64,000 nt of DNA from Erythrobacter ramosus (GTDB lineage Bacteria > Pseudomonadota > Alphaproteobacteria > Sphingomonadales > Sphingomonadaceae): the NCBI RefSeq assembly GCF_009828055.1, contig NZ_WTYB01000002.1, positions 620,001 through 684,000 of the forward strand. The letters are read 5' to 3'. Under the pieces are notes generated by a model, which made no database searches, was not told where the DNA came from, and worked only from the letters and a program-made list of their open reading frames with translations. The translations under genes and the position numbers were made by a program. Positions 45,775 to 55,885 of this stretch are shown here, one piece after another (within the stretch, counting starts at the first letter, position 1; the number at the start of each line of letters is the position of its first letter).

Positions 45775-46791
45775 TCAGGCGGCCTGCTGCATCAGGAAGG
45801 GCGCGTAGAAACGCTCGATCTCGCCGAGCACCTGATCGGCGTCATCGATGAAATTAGCCATGTTGCGGAACTCGGCCGAGCCGTGGAGCCCCTTAGTATA
45901 CCAGCCCAGATGCTTGCGGGCCATCTTGACCCCGGTGTCGCGGCCATAGTGATCGAGCATCCGATTATAGTGCTCAACGACCAGCGCATATTGCTCGTCA
46001 ATGCCGGGGGTCGCCCGCGCCTCTCCCGTTCGCCACCAATGCATCACCTGCCCGAGCAGCCACGGCTTGCCATAGGCACCGCGTCCGATCATCAGCCCGT
46101 CCGCGCCTGACTGTTCGAGCGCTTTGGCAGCGTCCTCGATCGAGCAGATGTCGCCGTTGACGATCACGGGGACCTTCACCGCATCTTTGACTTGGCGGAT
46201 GAACGCCCAGTCGGCACTGCCCTTGTACATCTGATTGCGGGTGCGGCCGTGGACGGTAATCATCTGCACGCCGATGTCCTCGGCCATGCGGGCAAGCTCC
46301 GGCGCGTTGAGGCTGTTGTGGTCCCATCCCATTCGCATCTTGACGGTCACGGGCACCTTCACCGCCTTGACTGTCGCTTCCATCAGCCGGACAGCGAGCG
46401 GCACTTCGCGCATAAGCGCGGAACCTGCGAGCTGGCCGACGACCTTGCGCACGGGGCAGCCGAAATTTATGTCGATAATCGCCGCGCCGTTGCCTTCCTG
46501 AATCTTCGCCGCCTCGGCCATGCTGCCCGGATCGCAGCCGACCAATTGCATCGAAACCGGCTCTTCGATCCGGTCCCACGCGGTCTTCTGCGTGCTCACG
46601 CGGGTCTCGCGGATTGCCGCCTCGCTCGCCACCATCTCCGTGACGTTGAGGCCCGAGCCATAGCGCCGCACCAGTGTGCGGAACGGCATGTCGGTGACGC
46701 CCGTCATCGGCGCCAGCACAACCGGCTCGGCAACCGTAACCGGGCCGATGGCAATCGGCTTCAGGGCCGGCGGAGGGGGAAGCGTGGTCAT
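45775..46791 (-). CDS. dusB: tRNA-dihydrouridine synthase (DusB, NifR3 type)
   Basis: Flavoenzyme that reduces uridine in the tRNA D-loop. 338 residues: [35 protein letters not shown] (catalytic Cys), [40 protein letters not shown] and [13 protein letters not shown] are the Dus signature set. First gene of the nifR3-ntrBC arrangement common in alphaproteobacteria. Divergent from ispDF. Confidence 0.96.
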   Translation of the reverse strand: MTTLPPPPALKPIAIGPVTVAEPVVLAPMTGVTDMPFRTLVRRYGSGLNVTEMVASEAAIRETRVSTQKTAWDRIEEPVSMQLVGCDPGSMAEAAKIQEGNGAAIIDINFGCPVRKVVGQLAGSALMREVPLAVRLMEATVKAVKVPVTVKMRMGWDHNSLNAPELARMAEDIGVQMITVHGRTRNQMYKGSADWAFIRQVKDAVKVPVIVNGDICSIEDAAKALEQSGADGLMIGRGAYGKPWLLGQVMHWWRTGEARATPGIDEQYALVVEHYNRMLDHYGRDTGVKMARKHLGWYTKGLHGSAEFRNMANFIDDADQVLGEIERFYAPFLMQQAA

Positions 46792-46871
46792 GTGCGGGAG
46801 CGTTGCCTAAATAATGGGCAGGCGCATAGTGGATTGCCGAAAGCGCGTCCAGACCCTAAGCGAACCCCCCG

Positions 46872-48044
46872 ATGGTCAGCGCCGCTCCCCTCCCCCCATT
46901 TGCCGCGATTGTGGTGGCCGCAGGTAAGGGTTTGCGCGTGGGCGGTGATACGCCGAAACAGTTCCGCAACTGGCGCGGCAAGGCGCTGATCCGCCATTCT
47001 GTCGAGGCGCTGAATGCCGCTGGGGCTGATCCGTTGGTGGCTGTGATTGCGGCAGATGCGCAGGACCATGCTAAGGCAGCGCTGGCAGGAATTTCAGGGG
47101 TTATCTTTATCACCGGCGGCGCTACCCGGCAGGATTCGGTCCGCTGCGGGTTGGAAGCGCTTGCTGACGCCAAGCCCCAGAGCGTACTGATCCACGATGC
47201 CGCCCGCCCCGATCTGCCGCACACTGTGATTGAGCGGCTGCTGACAGCTTTGAGCGAGCATCCCGGCGCAATTCCCGTGCTGCCTGTGGTCGATAGCCTC
47301 GCGGTCGACAATGGCGGTGTGATGAGCGGCAAGGCTGAGCGGGAAACCCTGCGCCGCGTGCAGACCCCGCAGGCGTTCCGCTTCGACGCAATCCTGGCCG
47401 CTCACCGCGCGTGGCAAGGCGTCACCGATGCGGGCGACGACGCGCAGGTTCTGATGGCCAGCAATGGTTCAGTTGCACTCGCCCAAGGCGATGAACGCCT
47501 CAAGAAAATCACCTTTGCCGAGGACTTTGCCGCCCCCATGACCGCCCCCGCATTCCGTATCGGCCAAGGCTTTGACGTCCACCGTCTCGAGCCGGGCGAG
47601 GAACTGTGGCTGGGCGGCGTGCAGATTCCGCATGACAAGGGCCTCGCCGGACACTCCGATGCAGATGTCGCGCTCCACGCGATCACCGACGCGGTGCTTG
47701 GCGCGGTGGGCGAAGGCGATATCGGCACGCATTTCCCGCCGAGCGACCCGCAATGGCGCGGCGCGCGATCGGGACAATTTCTCCAGCACGCCATCGGCCT
47801 CGCCCGCGCGGCAGGTTATGCCATCGCCAATATCGACCTCACGCTGATCTGCGAAGAGCCCAAGATCGGCCCGCACCGCCCCGCCATGCGCGCCGAAGTG
47901 GCGCGGCTGATGGGGCTCAGTGAAAACGCGGTCAGCATCAAGGCCACCACCACCGAAAAACTTGGCTTCACCGGCCGCGGCGAGGGGATCGCTGCGCAGG
48001 CCATCGTTTGTGTCATGCTAGCATCGGAAGGACCCACGTCATGA
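46872..48044 (+). CDS. ispDF: Bifunctional IspD/IspF (MEP isoprenoid pathway)
   Basis: Fusion of 2-C-methyl-D-erythritol 4-phosphate cytidylyltransferase (residues about 1-225) and 2-C-methyl-D-erythritol 2,4-cyclodiphosphate synthase (about 230-390). IspD motifs: VVAAGKGLRVGGDTPKQF, LIHDAARPD, QTPQAFRFD. IspF motifs: GQGFDVHRLEPG, GHSDADVALHAITDAVLGA, IKATTTEKLGFTGRGEG. Such fusions are typical of alphaproteobacteria. Its stop overlaps the next ATG by four bases. Confidence 0.97.
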   Translation: MVSAAPLPPFAAIVVAAGKGLRVGGDTPKQFRNWRGKALIRHSVEALNAAGADPLVAVIAADAQDHAKAALAGISGVIFITGGATRQDSVRCGLEALADAKPQSVLIHDAARPDLPHTVIERLLTALSEHPGAIPVLPVVDSLAVDNGGVMSGKAERETLRRVQTPQAFRFDAILAAHRAWQGVTDAGDDAQVLMASNGSVALAQGDERLKKITFAEDFAAPMTAPAFRIGQGFDVHRLEPGEELWLGGVQIPHDKGLAGHSDADVALHAITDAVLGAVGEGDIGTHFPPSDPQWRGARSGQFLQHAIGLARAAGYAIANIDLTLICEEPKIGPHRPAMRAEVARLMGLSENAVSIKATTTEKLGFTGRGEGIAAQAIVCVMLASEGPTS

Positions 48045-48622
48045 AGCATCGTCTGCCCACCCGCTTGATCGCACCTGCCCTCGCCTTGACCGCGCTTGCC
48101 ACTTCCCAAGCCGCGCTTGCCCAGCAGCAGGCCTGTGTTGCCCCGGCCGATCTGTCGGATGCCGTGGTTTATGTCATGCCGATCGCCTTTGACGCGGCGC
48201 AGTCCGCATGCGCCAACCGCCTGTCGCGCGATGGCTTCATGGCAACCGGGGGCGAGACCTATATCAGCCAGTTCCGCAGCGGTCAGGACAAGGCTTGGCC
48301 CGGTGCCTTCCGCTTCCTCAAGACCTTCATGGACAAGGAGAGCGGCGGCGAAGGTGGCTCGCAGGATCAGATGGGCGCAATGCTCGGTTCCATGCCTGAA
48401 GAAGCGCTGCGTCCCTTCGTCGATGCCCTCGTCGGGCAGATGATCGCAGCCGAGATCAAGGGCGATACCTGCGGCCAGATCGAGCGTGGGCTTGAGCTCT
48501 TCAGCCCGATGCCGGTCGAGAATGTCGGTGGAATCGTGGCCTTCATCGCCGAACTGACCGACCTCAAGAACCCGCCGGTCTGCGGGGCAGCTTCGGCCAC
48601 CGCCGGCACGGCGCGCAAGTAA
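48041..48622 (+). CDS. Secreted hypothetical protein
   Basis: 193 residues with a clear signal peptide ending near ALAQQQ. The mature part (ACVAPADLSDAVVYVMPIAF...) contains four cysteines, possibly two disulfides, and is helical in appearance. I do not recognise the family. It overlaps ispDF (ATGA) and is followed by pncC after seven bases, so it is co-transcribed. Confidence 0.75.
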   Translation: MKHRLPTRLIAPALALTALATSQAALAQQQACVAPADLSDAVVYVMPIAFDAAQSACANRLSRDGFMATGGETYISQFRSGQDKAWPGAFRFLKTFMDKESGGEGGSQDQMGAMLGSMPEEALRPFVDALVGQMIAAEIKGDTCGQIERGLELFSPMPVENVGGIVAFIAELTDLKNPPVCGAASATAGTARK

Positions 48623-48629
48623 GCCTGCC

Positions 48630-49142
48630 ATGCCCCTCTCCCTGCTACCTGACGATATTGCCGCCCTTGCCGCCCGCGTTGTGGCCGAAAACGCCGCGAT
48701 CGGGCGCAAGGTCGTGACCGCAGAAAGCTGCACCGGTGGATTGGTCGCTGCGGCGATAACCGAGATCGCCGGGTCTTCGGCAGTGCTTGATCGAAGCTAC
48801 GTGACCTATTCGAACGAAGCCAAGATGGAGATGCTGGGCGTCGCCCGCGACATTATCGAAACCTTCGGCGCAGTCTCGATTGCCTGCGCTTGGGCGATGG
48901 CAAAAGGTGCTCTTGACCGCTCAAAGGCCGATGTGGCGGTGGCAATCAGCGGGGTGGCGGGGCCTGGCGGCGGGACGCCGCAAAAGCCGGTCGGCACGGT
49001 CGTCTTTGCCCGGCTCGTGCGCAACGCGACCGGAGAGCCCGAAGGTGAGCTAAAGTTCTTCGACGGCGGTGAAGGCCCGGATGGCCGCGCCGAAATCCGC
49101 CGTCAGGCGACGCTCTGCGCGCTCGAATTGCTGCTGCCGTAA
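48630..49142 (+). CDS. pncC: CinA-family nicotinamide-nucleotide amidohydrolase (PncC)
   Basis: 170 residues matching only the C-terminal CinA domain: KVVTAESCTGGLVAAAITEIAGSSAVLDRSYVTYSN, SGVAGPGGGTPQKPVGTV. It deamidates NMN to nicotinate mononucleotide in pyridine nucleotide recycling. The N-terminal MoCF-like domain of full CinA is absent. Its 3' end overlaps the convergent COQ10-like gene by 40 bases. Confidence 0.93.
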   Translation: MPLSLLPDDIAALAARVVAENAAIGRKVVTAESCTGGLVAAAITEIAGSSAVLDRSYVTYSNEAKMEMLGVARDIIETFGAVSIACAWAMAKGALDRSKADVAVAISGVAGPGGGTPQKPVGTVVFARLVRNATGEPEGELKFFDGGEGPDGRAEIRRQATLCALELLLP

Positions 49143-49564
49143 AGCTGCGCAGCGCGCGCTTCGAAGGCCTCGACCATCTTGCGGAAGGCCTTGTCGAAAT
49201 ACTGCCCAGCAATCTTTTCGAACAGGCGGTTTTTGAAGGTGAAGTCGACGAGGAAGTCGATCTCGCAACTATGGTCGTCTATGGCGCGAAAGGTCCAGAC
49301 ATTGTCGAGATCGCTCAGCGGGCCATCCAGATAATGCACGTCGATCTCCAACGGCCGCACTTTCTTGACGCGTGAGGTGAAGCTTTCGCGGATCGCCTTG
49401 AAGCCCACCACCATGTCAGCGACCATCTCGGTTTCGGTGTTGGAACGCACGCGGGTGGCGATCACCCAAGGCAGGAATTCACCATAGCGGCCGACATCGG
49501 CGACCAGATCGAACATCTGCTCGGCGCTATAGGGCAGGCGGCGGGTTTCGCGGATGCCGGGCAT
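49103..49564 (-). CDS. COQ10/RatA-like START-domain protein
   Basis: 153 residues: RRLPYSAEQMFDLVADVGRYGEFLPWV is the signature of the COQ10/RatA START-like family, which binds coenzyme Q or aids respiration; the toxin label (RatA) from E. coli probably does not apply in alphaproteobacteria. It starts on the last base of the lipA stop, and its end overlaps pncC by 40 bases on the opposite strand. Confidence 0.92.
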   Translation of the reverse strand: MPGIRETRRLPYSAEQMFDLVADVGRYGEFLPWVIATRVRSNTETEMVADMVVGFKAIRESFTSRVKKVRPLEIDVHYLDGPLSDLDNVWTFRAIDDHSCEIDFLVDFTFKNRLFEKIAGQYFDKAFRKMVEAFEARAAQLYGSSNSSAQSVA

Positions 49565-50523
49565 CAGGCCTTGGCCTTGGCTCCAGCGCGGGCAAGCTTT
49601 TCTTCGCGTGCGGCGCGCATCTTCGCGAAATCATCACCGGCGTGATAGCTTGAACGGGTCAGCGGGGTGGCCGCGACCTGCAAGAAGCCCTTGGCCCGCG
49701 CGATCGCACCATAGGCCGAAAACGCCTTGGGCGTGACGAATTCCTCGACCGCCGCGTGCTTGGGAGTGGGCTGAAGATATTGTCCCATAGTGATGAAATC
49801 GACCTCAGCCGAGCGCATGTCATCCATCACCTGATGGACTTCGAGCCGCTGCTCACCCAGCCCGAGCATGATGCCGGACTTGGTGAAGATCAGCGGATTA
49901 TGCGCCTTCACCTCTTCCAATAGCCGCAGCGAGGCATAGTAGCGCGCGCCAGGGCGGATCGTGGGGTAAAGGCGCGGGACCGTTTCAAGATTGTGGTTGT
50001 ACACATCCGGCCCCGCTTCGCAGATCATCTCGACCGCACGGCGCATCTTGCCGCGGAAATCGGGGGTGAGGATCTCGATCGTGGTGTTGGGCGTGTTGCG
50101 GCGCAACGCCTCGATCACCTTGACGAATTGCGAGGCGCCACCATCGGGAAGGTCATCGCGGTCGACGCTGGTGATGACGATGTGCTCGAGGCCCATCTTG
50201 GCCGCGGCAATCGCGGTGTTCTCTGGCTCGAACGGGTCGACCGCCTTGGGCATCCCGGTCTTGACGTTGCAGAAGGCGCAGGCGCGCGTGCAGACATCGC
50301 CGAGGATCATCACCGTGGCGTGCTTCTTGGTCCAGCATTCACCAATGTTCGGGCAGGCGGCTTCCTCGCACACGGTGTGGAGGTTCAGTTCGCGCATCAG
50401 CTTGCGGGTTTCGTTGTAGCCCTCGCTGACGGGCGCGCGCACCCGGATCCAGTCGGGCTTGCGCTGGCGGGCGGGCCGCTCGGCGGGTGTGGCAGGCTGC
50501 GGCGTGCTGGCGAGGTCGTTCAT
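49564..50523 (-). CDS. lipA: Lipoyl synthase
   Basis: Radical-SAM enzyme that inserts two sulfurs into octanoyl-E2 to make lipoate. 319 residues from the ATG at 50523. Two iron-sulfur clusters are clear: C52-x4-C57-x5-C63 ([12 protein letters not shown]) for the auxiliary cluster and C78-x3-C82-x2-C85 (CTRACAFC) for the radical-SAM cluster; the C-terminal RSSYHAGD serine ligand is present. Serves the PDH lipoyl domains encoded elsewhere in this window. Followed by the COQ10-like gene with a one-base overlap. Confidence 0.97.
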   Translation of the reverse strand: MNDLASTPQPATPAERPARQRKPDWIRVRAPVSEGYNETRKLMRELNLHTVCEEAACPNIGECWTKKHATVMILGDVCTRACAFCNVKTGMPKAVDPFEPENTAIAAAKMGLEHIVITSVDRDDLPDGGASQFVKVIEALRRNTPNTTIEILTPDFRGKMRRAVEMICEAGPDVYNHNLETVPRLYPTIRPGARYYASLRLLEEVKAHNPLIFTKSGIMLGLGEQRLEVHQVMDDMRSAEVDFITMGQYLQPTPKHAAVEEFVTPKAFSAYGAIARAKGFLQVAATPLTRSSYHAGDDFAKMRAAREEKLARAGAKAKA

Positions 50524-50597
50524 GGCACGCCATTTAGGCGCGCAAACCCGCTCCCGCAAGCACGGCGCTCGTTGCATTTTGCAGCATAGCCCCTGCC

Positions 50598-50631
50598 AAA
50601 AAAGAACGCCGGACGGTCAGACCGCCCGGCG
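50598..50631 (-). terminator. Rho-independent terminator after the TPR protein gene
   Basis: On the minus strand an 11-bp stem (CGCCGGGCGGT with ACCGTCCGGCG, one mismatch) and 3-base loop are followed by GTTC and six Ts. It lies 33 bases after the stop of the TPR gene and before lipA. A shorter T run on the other side makes it weakly bidirectional. Confidence 0.8.
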
Positions 50632-50663
50632 CAACTTTTAAATCCGGCTATCGCGCGGTGCGA

Positions 50664-52019
50664 TCAGCTACCAACGGCGGCCACGGCTGGCGCGGCCGGA
50701 GCAGCCGACTGTGAGGCATAGGCGCTCCACAACTTCGCAATCGGCGAGCGCGGACCATCGACCTTCGACAGCGTCTCGCGCGCCCCATCGATATTGCCAG
50801 CGCCGATCTGGGCGATGCCGAGCCTTGTCAGCGCGAGATTGCGATCAACCTCGGGCATGGTCAGGCTGCGCTCGTAGAAGCTAGCCGCCTTGGCGTACTG
50901 TCCGTAGCTGAGGAAGGTGTCACCCGCCGCCAGCACGGTGCGCAGCTTGGCAGCCGAAGCGTTGGCATCACGTTCGAGCGCAGGAAGAGCGGCCCGATCC
51001 TCGGCAATCAGGCTGTTGGCTGTGGCGAGCTGCTCATCCACCCACGGATCGCTCCCCTTCGGGATAGCACCCGTAGCATTGGCTTCATCGATTACCGACT
51101 TCACTTCCATCGGCAGGCGGCGCGTATCGGCAGCCTCGATGTAGAAGACGTAGTCGTTCTTCTCCTTGAGCGTCCCCACCCGCTTGCCGAGACGCAGCAA
51201 GTCGAGCAGCACCGGGCCGTCATAATCGTTCAGGTTGCGCGTCAGGTTCACCGCATCGCGCCAGTTTTCCGGGGTCGGAACGTCGATCACCCAGCCCTGC
51301 ACGAAGTCATAGATCTGCGGCACGAGTTCGTTGTTATAGGCGATCTGCACCCCGCGGCGATACCAGTTGGGATTGACCGGCTGGCCTTCGGCCTTGCGGG
51401 CCGCGATCAGCTGGCTGATGTAGGCCACGCCTTCGGCAAAACGCTCTTGCGAGAAGTAGAGCTCGGCCATGTTCATCCGCACATCATAAGTGCTGAGGTT
51501 CGGCCCGCTGTAGTTGAGGTCGATCGCCTTCTGCAGATAGGTCTCGGCCTTGGCGAACTGGTTTTGCGCCGTGGCAAGCTGCGACGCGACAAAGGCGAAG
51601 CGGCCGGTATCTTCGGGTTTAACCTTGCCGCTTCCCAGCATCAGCTCGGCACCGCGCAGCTGGAGCGTCATGTCCTTGCCGGTGATCCCGGCGTTGAACA
51701 GCATACCGCCAGCGGCAAGCTGCTCGTCCGGCGACGCCGCCATATTCGCGATGGCTTCGATCTGTGGCTTCAGGGCAGCCACATTGACGGCCGGATCCTT
51801 CAGTGCAGTTTCGACCGGCGTATAAGCGGCCACGAATTCCTTAGCATAAACCGGCGCGGCTGCCTGGGCCTGCTCGTCCTTCTTTTTCTTCTTTTGGGCG
51901 TGAGCCGCATCAGTGAAGCCCGGAACGGCGAGCACAGCGGTGCCGCTGGCGAGCGCCACGGCCAGAGCAAGCTGGCGCGCAAAGCTAGCGGGGCGACGGG
52001 GCGAAGACAAATTGGTCAC
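50664..52019 (-). CDS. Secreted TPR-repeat protein of unknown function
   Basis: 451 residues from a GTG at 52019, chosen because GGAGG lies seven bases upstream; the longer frame to 52130 lacks this. N-terminal signal sequence (SFARQLALAVALASGTAVLA...) then KKKKKDEQ, and repeated helical TPR-like segments (AKAETYLQKAIDLNYSGPN, YGQYAKAASFYERSLTMPE). Likely periplasmic or membrane-attached scaffold; no enzyme motif. Its transcript ends at the terminator at 50598-50631. Divergent from gyrA. Confidence 0.8.
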   Translation of the reverse strand: MTNLSSPRRPASFARQLALAVALASGTAVLAVPGFTDAAHAQKKKKKDEQAQAAAPVYAKEFVAAYTPVETALKDPAVNVAALKPQIEAIANMAASPDEQLAAGGMLFNAGITGKDMTLQLRGAELMLGSGKVKPEDTGRFAFVASQLATAQNQFAKAETYLQKAIDLNYSGPNLSTYDVRMNMAELYFSQERFAEGVAYISQLIAARKAEGQPVNPNWYRRGVQIAYNNELVPQIYDFVQGWVIDVPTPENWRDAVNLTRNLNDYDGPVLLDLLRLGKRVGTLKEKNDYVFYIEAADTRRLPMEVKSVIDEANATGAIPKGSDPWVDEQLATANSLIAEDRAALPALERDANASAAKLRTVLAAGDTFLSYGQYAKAASFYERSLTMPEVDRNLALTRLGIAQIGAGNIDGARETLSKVDGPRSPIAKLWSAYASQSAAPAAPAVAAVGS

Positions 52020-52339
52020 TGCATCCTCCACAAGTAGTGCAGCGGCGTGCCAGATGCGGCCCGGACGCTGCCCGAATTCCGGGAGAGCCTTTGAACGGCT
52101 CGCACGGGATTTGCAATTCCCGCTAGGCATGCCGTGCTGAACGGGCTTTGAATGCCCGCGAAGCCCCCGGTCGGCTAATCAGCCCCGCAAATGTGGAAAA
52201 ATGCGGCAGGTTCTTGGTGTGTTCCCTGCCCAAGGTGGCGAAAGCCCCGGCATGCGCCTAGATAGAGCAGGATCATCGGCCCTGATAGGGCTCGAACTGC
52301 CGCAGCGGCAGCAGAACACAATTAGAAACGGCCCAGACC
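52020..52339. other. 320-base divergent intergenic region (TPR gene / gyrA)
   Basis: No gene is evident. It presumably holds both promoters; I could not pick a convincing -35/-10 pair for gyrA. The one clear structure is the near-perfect 18-bp palindrome at 52105-52122, listed separately. Small inverted repeats such as CCCG...CGGG around 52073-52085 are also present. Confidence 0.6.
52105..52122. promoter_or_regulatory. 18-bp palindrome upstream of gyrA and the TPR gene
   Basis: CGGGATTTGCAATTCCCG, symmetrical except for one position in each half (T/T). It lies about 86 bases upstream of the TPR gene start and 218 before gyrA. The size and symmetry suit a dimeric regulator. Function is inference. 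Confidence 0.4.
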
Positions 52340-55150
52340 TTGAGCGACGACAGCGACATTATCGATTCTCCCGCGCCAGCACCGATGGGCGGCTTTGAAC
52401 GCATCGACATCGTTGATGAGATGAAGTCGAGCTATCTCGATTACGCGATGAGCGTGATCGTGGCCCGCGCGCTGCCCGATGTGCGTGACGGGTTGAAGCC
52501 GGTGCACCGCCGCATTCTGTTCGCCAGTCAGGAAGGCGGCTTTGTCGCGGGTAAGCCGTACCGCAAGAGCGCCAAGATCGTCGGTGACGTGATGGGTAAC
52601 TACCACCCGCACGGCGACAGCGCGATTTACGATGCCTTGGCACGCATGACGCAGCCTTGGTCCATGCGCGTTCCGCTAATTGATGGTCAGGGCAACTTCG
52701 GCTCGATGGACCCCGATCCGCCAGCCTCGATGCGTTACACCGAAGCGCGTCTGGCGCGGGTGGCGAACTCGCTGCTCGACGACCTCGACAAGGACACGGT
52801 CGACTTCACCGACAACTATGATGGCAGCCGCAAGGAACCGACGGTGCTGCCGGCGCGCTTCCCCAACCTCCTGGTCAACGGCGCGGGCGGGATCGCGGTC
52901 GGGATGGCGACCAATGTACCGCCGCATAACCTTGGCGAAGTGATCGATGCGTGCTTTGCCTATATGGACAACCCGGCGATCACTTCCGAAGAGCTGATCG
53001 AATACATCCCCGGTCCCGACTTCCCGACTGCACCGCTTATCCTCGGCACGCACGGCGCGCGGCAGGCTTACACCACCGGGCGCGGGTCGATCCTGATGCG
53101 CTGCCGACACGAGATCGAAAGCACGCGCGGTGCCAAGAGCGAAGGCCGCGAAAGCATCGTCTTCACCTCGATCCCCTATCAGGTCGGCAAGAACGCGCTG
53201 GTCGAGAAGATCGCCGATGCCGCCAAGGAAAAGCGGATCGAAGGCATCTCCGACATCCGCGACGAAAGCTCGCGTGAAGGCGTGCGCGTGGTAATCGATC
53301 TGAAGCGTGATGCCACGCCCGATGTCGTGCTCAATCAGATCTGGCGCCACACACCGGCGCAATCCTCGTTCCCAGCGAACATGTTGGCGATCCGTGGTGG
53401 ACGCCCGGAAACACTGCGCCTGCGCGATTTCATCGCCGCCTTCATCACTTTCCGTGAGGAAGTGATCACGCGGCGCACCAAATTCGAACTCGCCAAGGCG
53501 CGGGAGCGGGCGCACATCTTGCTCGGCCTGGTGGTGGCGGTCTCCAACCTCGACGAGGTGGTGGCGATGATCCGCAGCGCCCCCAACCCGGCCGAAGCAC
53601 GGCGGCGGTTGATCGCCAAGGAATGGCCGATCGGCGACATAGCGCAGTATATTCAGCTGGTCGAAGCGATCGAGCCTTCCGCAGATCAGGAAGGCGGAAC
53701 CTATCGCTTGTCCGAACGGCAGGTAAAGGCGATCCTCGAACTGCGCCTCCACCGCTTGACCGCGCTGGGCCGCGACGAAATCGGCGGCGAGTTGCAAGGG
53801 CTATCGGTTGCGATCGAGGAATACCTCTCGATCCTCGCTGACCGGGTGAAGCTCTATGCCCTGATGCGCGAGGAACTGGTTGAAATCCGCGCGACCTACG
53901 CCACCCCGCGCCTGTCCGAAATCGCCCCCGCCTGGGATGGCCTTGAAGACGAAGACCTGATCGAGCGCGAAGACATGGTCGTCACTGTCACCCACGGCGG
54001 CTATATCAAGCGGACACCGCTCGACACCTTCCGGGCGCAGGCGCGCGGCGGCAAGGGCCGCTCCGGCATGGCGACCAAGGACGAGGACGCGGTGGTCGAA
54101 CTCTTCGTCACCTCGACCCACAACCCGGTGCTGTTCTTCACCAACACCGGGCGCGTTTATCGCATGAAGGTGTGGAAGCTGCCCGAAGGCGGGCCGCAGA
54201 CCAAGGGCCGCCCGATGGTCAACCTCCTGCCCTTGGGCGACGAGGAGCGCGTCACCAACGTGCTGCCGCTGCCCGAGGACGAGGCCTCGTGGGATAACCT
54301 CAACATCGTCTTCGCGACCGAGCAGGGCATGGTCCGCCGCAACTCGATGGACGCCTTCGCCAATATCCCCACCGCGGGCAAATATGCGATGGGCTTCGTC
54401 GAAGGCTCGGGCGACCGGCTGATCGGGGTGCAATTGCTGACGGAAGACCAGCAAATCTTCCTCGCCAGCGATACCGGCAAGGCGATCCGCTTCTCGGCCA
54501 CCGATGCGCGCGAGACGAAGAGCCGTACCGGCATCGGCGTGCGCGGGATGAGCCTCAAGAAGGGCGGCAAGGTCGTCAGCATGGCAGTGCTCGATCCGCT
54601 CACCGCCGACATGGAAACCCGCGAGGCGTATCTGCGCGCCGCCGCGTGGAAAAACAACGACGCCGTCTCCACTCTGCCCGCCGAACAAGTGGCTGCCATG
54701 GCGGAAGGCGAAGAGTTCATTCTCACCATCACCGCCAATGGCTATGGCAAGATTTCCTCGGCTTACGAATACCGCACCACCTCGCGTGGGGGTCAGGGCA
54801 TCACCAATATCGGCACTCCTGAAAGCAACCCGGACCGCAACGGCCCGGTCGTCGCCAGCTTCCCGGTCAAGCATGGATCGCAGCTCATGCTGGTGACGGA
54901 TCAGGCCAAGCTGATCCGCCTCGGCATCGATCTGCGGCACATGATCGAAGGCGGGTTCGAAAGCCTGAAGGGCTTCTCGATTTCCGGGCGCGGGTCTTCG
55001 GGCATCCGCATCTTCGACGTTGCCAAGGACGAACACATCGTTGGTGCCGCGCTGATCGACGAGACAACCGAGCCGGAAAACCCGGCCGAGGAAGCAATTG
55101 CCGCCGAAATGAATGCGGCGCCTGATGCGGGCGAGCCGCCCGTCACCTGA
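52340..55150 (+). CDS. gyrA: DNA gyrase subunit A
   Basis: 936 residues from a TTG at 52340; no ATG fits the expected N-terminus. Catalytic Tyr133 is in [10 protein letters not shown]. The quinolone-resistance region [17 protein letters not shown] carries Ser94 and Asp98 at the two main resistance positions, so it is of wild type there. The C-terminal beta-pinwheel includes the GyrA box-like [13 protein letters not shown]. An acidic tail follows. No convincing Shine-Dalgarno precedes the TTG. Its 3' end overlaps the YhhN gene on the other strand by eight bases. Confidence 0.96.
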   Translation: MSDDSDIIDSPAPAPMGGFERIDIVDEMKSSYLDYAMSVIVARALPDVRDGLKPVHRRILFASQEGGFVAGKPYRKSAKIVGDVMGNYHPHGDSAIYDALARMTQPWSMRVPLIDGQGNFGSMDPDPPASMRYTEARLARVANSLLDDLDKDTVDFTDNYDGSRKEPTVLPARFPNLLVNGAGGIAVGMATNVPPHNLGEVIDACFAYMDNPAITSEELIEYIPGPDFPTAPLILGTHGARQAYTTGRGSILMRCRHEIESTRGAKSEGRESIVFTSIPYQVGKNALVEKIADAAKEKRIEGISDIRDESSREGVRVVIDLKRDATPDVVLNQIWRHTPAQSSFPANMLAIRGGRPETLRLRDFIAAFITFREEVITRRTKFELAKARERAHILLGLVVAVSNLDEVVAMIRSAPNPAEARRRLIAKEWPIGDIAQYIQLVEAIEPSADQEGGTYRLSERQVKAILELRLHRLTALGRDEIGGELQGLSVAIEEYLSILADRVKLYALMREELVEIRATYATPRLSEIAPAWDGLEDEDLIEREDMVVTVTHGGYIKRTPLDTFRAQARGGKGRSGMATKDEDAVVELFVTSTHNPVLFFTNTGRVYRMKVWKLPEGGPQTKGRPMVNLLPLGDEERVTNVLPLPEDEASWDNLNIVFATEQGMVRRNSMDAFANIPTAGKYAMGFVEGSGDRLIGVQLLTEDQQIFLASDTGKAIRFSATDARETKSRTGIGVRGMSLKKGGKVVSMAVLDPLTADMETREAYLRAAAWKNNDAVSTLPAEQVAAMAEGEEFILTITANGYGKISSAYEYRTTSRGGQGITNIGTPESNPDRNGPVVASFPVKHGSQLMLVTDQAKLIRLGIDLRHMIEGGFESLKGFSISGRGSSGIRIFDVAKDEHIVGAALIDETTEPENPAEEAIAAEMNAAPDAGEPPVT

Positions 55151-55808
55151 CGGGTTGTTCGCCCCGCAAGCACTGCACGATGCCGGTCGCAATCATCACT
55201 TGCCCGGCATAGTAAAGCGGCCAGATCAACAGATCGGGCAGCGGCGCCAGATCGAACGTGCCCATGCGCGAGAAGATCAGCCAGTCGCTGAGCACGAATA
55301 GCAGCGCCCCGGTGCCAACGCGGTAGCGCGGGTAGTGGCTCATCCACGCCGCCGAAGCCATTGCGCCGAGGAAGCTGGCATAAATCGCGATCTGCGCATC
55401 GCCGCTCAGCAAATAGCTCACAAGCGGGGTGCCTATCAGCAGCCCTGCGCCGGTCAGCTTCTGCGTTGGCGAAGGGCGCTTGTGCAGGTTGCGGAGGTAG
55501 AGCCCCGCCGACACGCAATGCGCCGCCGCAAAGAACGCGCCGCCGATAAAAAAATCCAGCTCAATCGCCACATCGCCCGCCGCCGCCAGCACCAGCATTG
55601 CGACCACAAGCGCACCGTCCAGTCCCCGACGACCATGCGGCAGACGCAAGAGCACATAGAGCGCCAATAGCCCCACCGAAGCACCCTTGGCGAGCAGGCC
55701 CCAAGTGCCCTCGAACACCGGATTGTCGCTCAGAAAATAGAACGCGGTCGCCGCCGTGATGCTCGCCAGCAGCCACGGCCTTTGTTCGATCAGCGCCTGC
55801 TTTGCCAT
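55143..55808 (-). CDS. YhhN family membrane protein (lysoplasmalogenase-like)
   Basis: 221 residues with about eight hydrophobic segments. Family motifs: [28 protein letters not shown] (with conserved acidic and His), [15 protein letters not shown] and [14 protein letters not shown]. The YhhN family includes vertebrate TMEM86 lysoplasmalogenases; bacterial substrates are unsettled. Start chosen at MAKQALIEQ; the ORF is open further upstream across the trmFO start. Confidence 0.88.
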   Translation of the reverse strand: MAKQALIEQRPWLLASITAATAFYFLSDNPVFEGTWGLLAKGASVGLLALYVLLRLPHGRRGLDGALVVAMLVLAAAGDVAIELDFFIGGAFFAAAHCVSAGLYLRNLHKRPSPTQKLTGAGLLIGTPLVSYLLSGDAQIAIYASFLGAMASAAWMSHYPRYRVGTGALLFVLSDWLIFSRMGTFDLAPLPDLLIWPLYYAGQVMIATGIVQCLRGEQPVR

Positions 55809-55885
55809 GTCCGCCCTTCCCTTGCCGGATGTGCCGCGCCCCTTGGGGCTTGCCGCGGAGCTATCACGCAATTACCTGCCCTGCC

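Noticed and set aside
49103..49564. RatA toxin of a toxin-antitoxin pair
   Set aside because: No antitoxin partner; it is coupled to lipA and fits the COQ10-like START family better.
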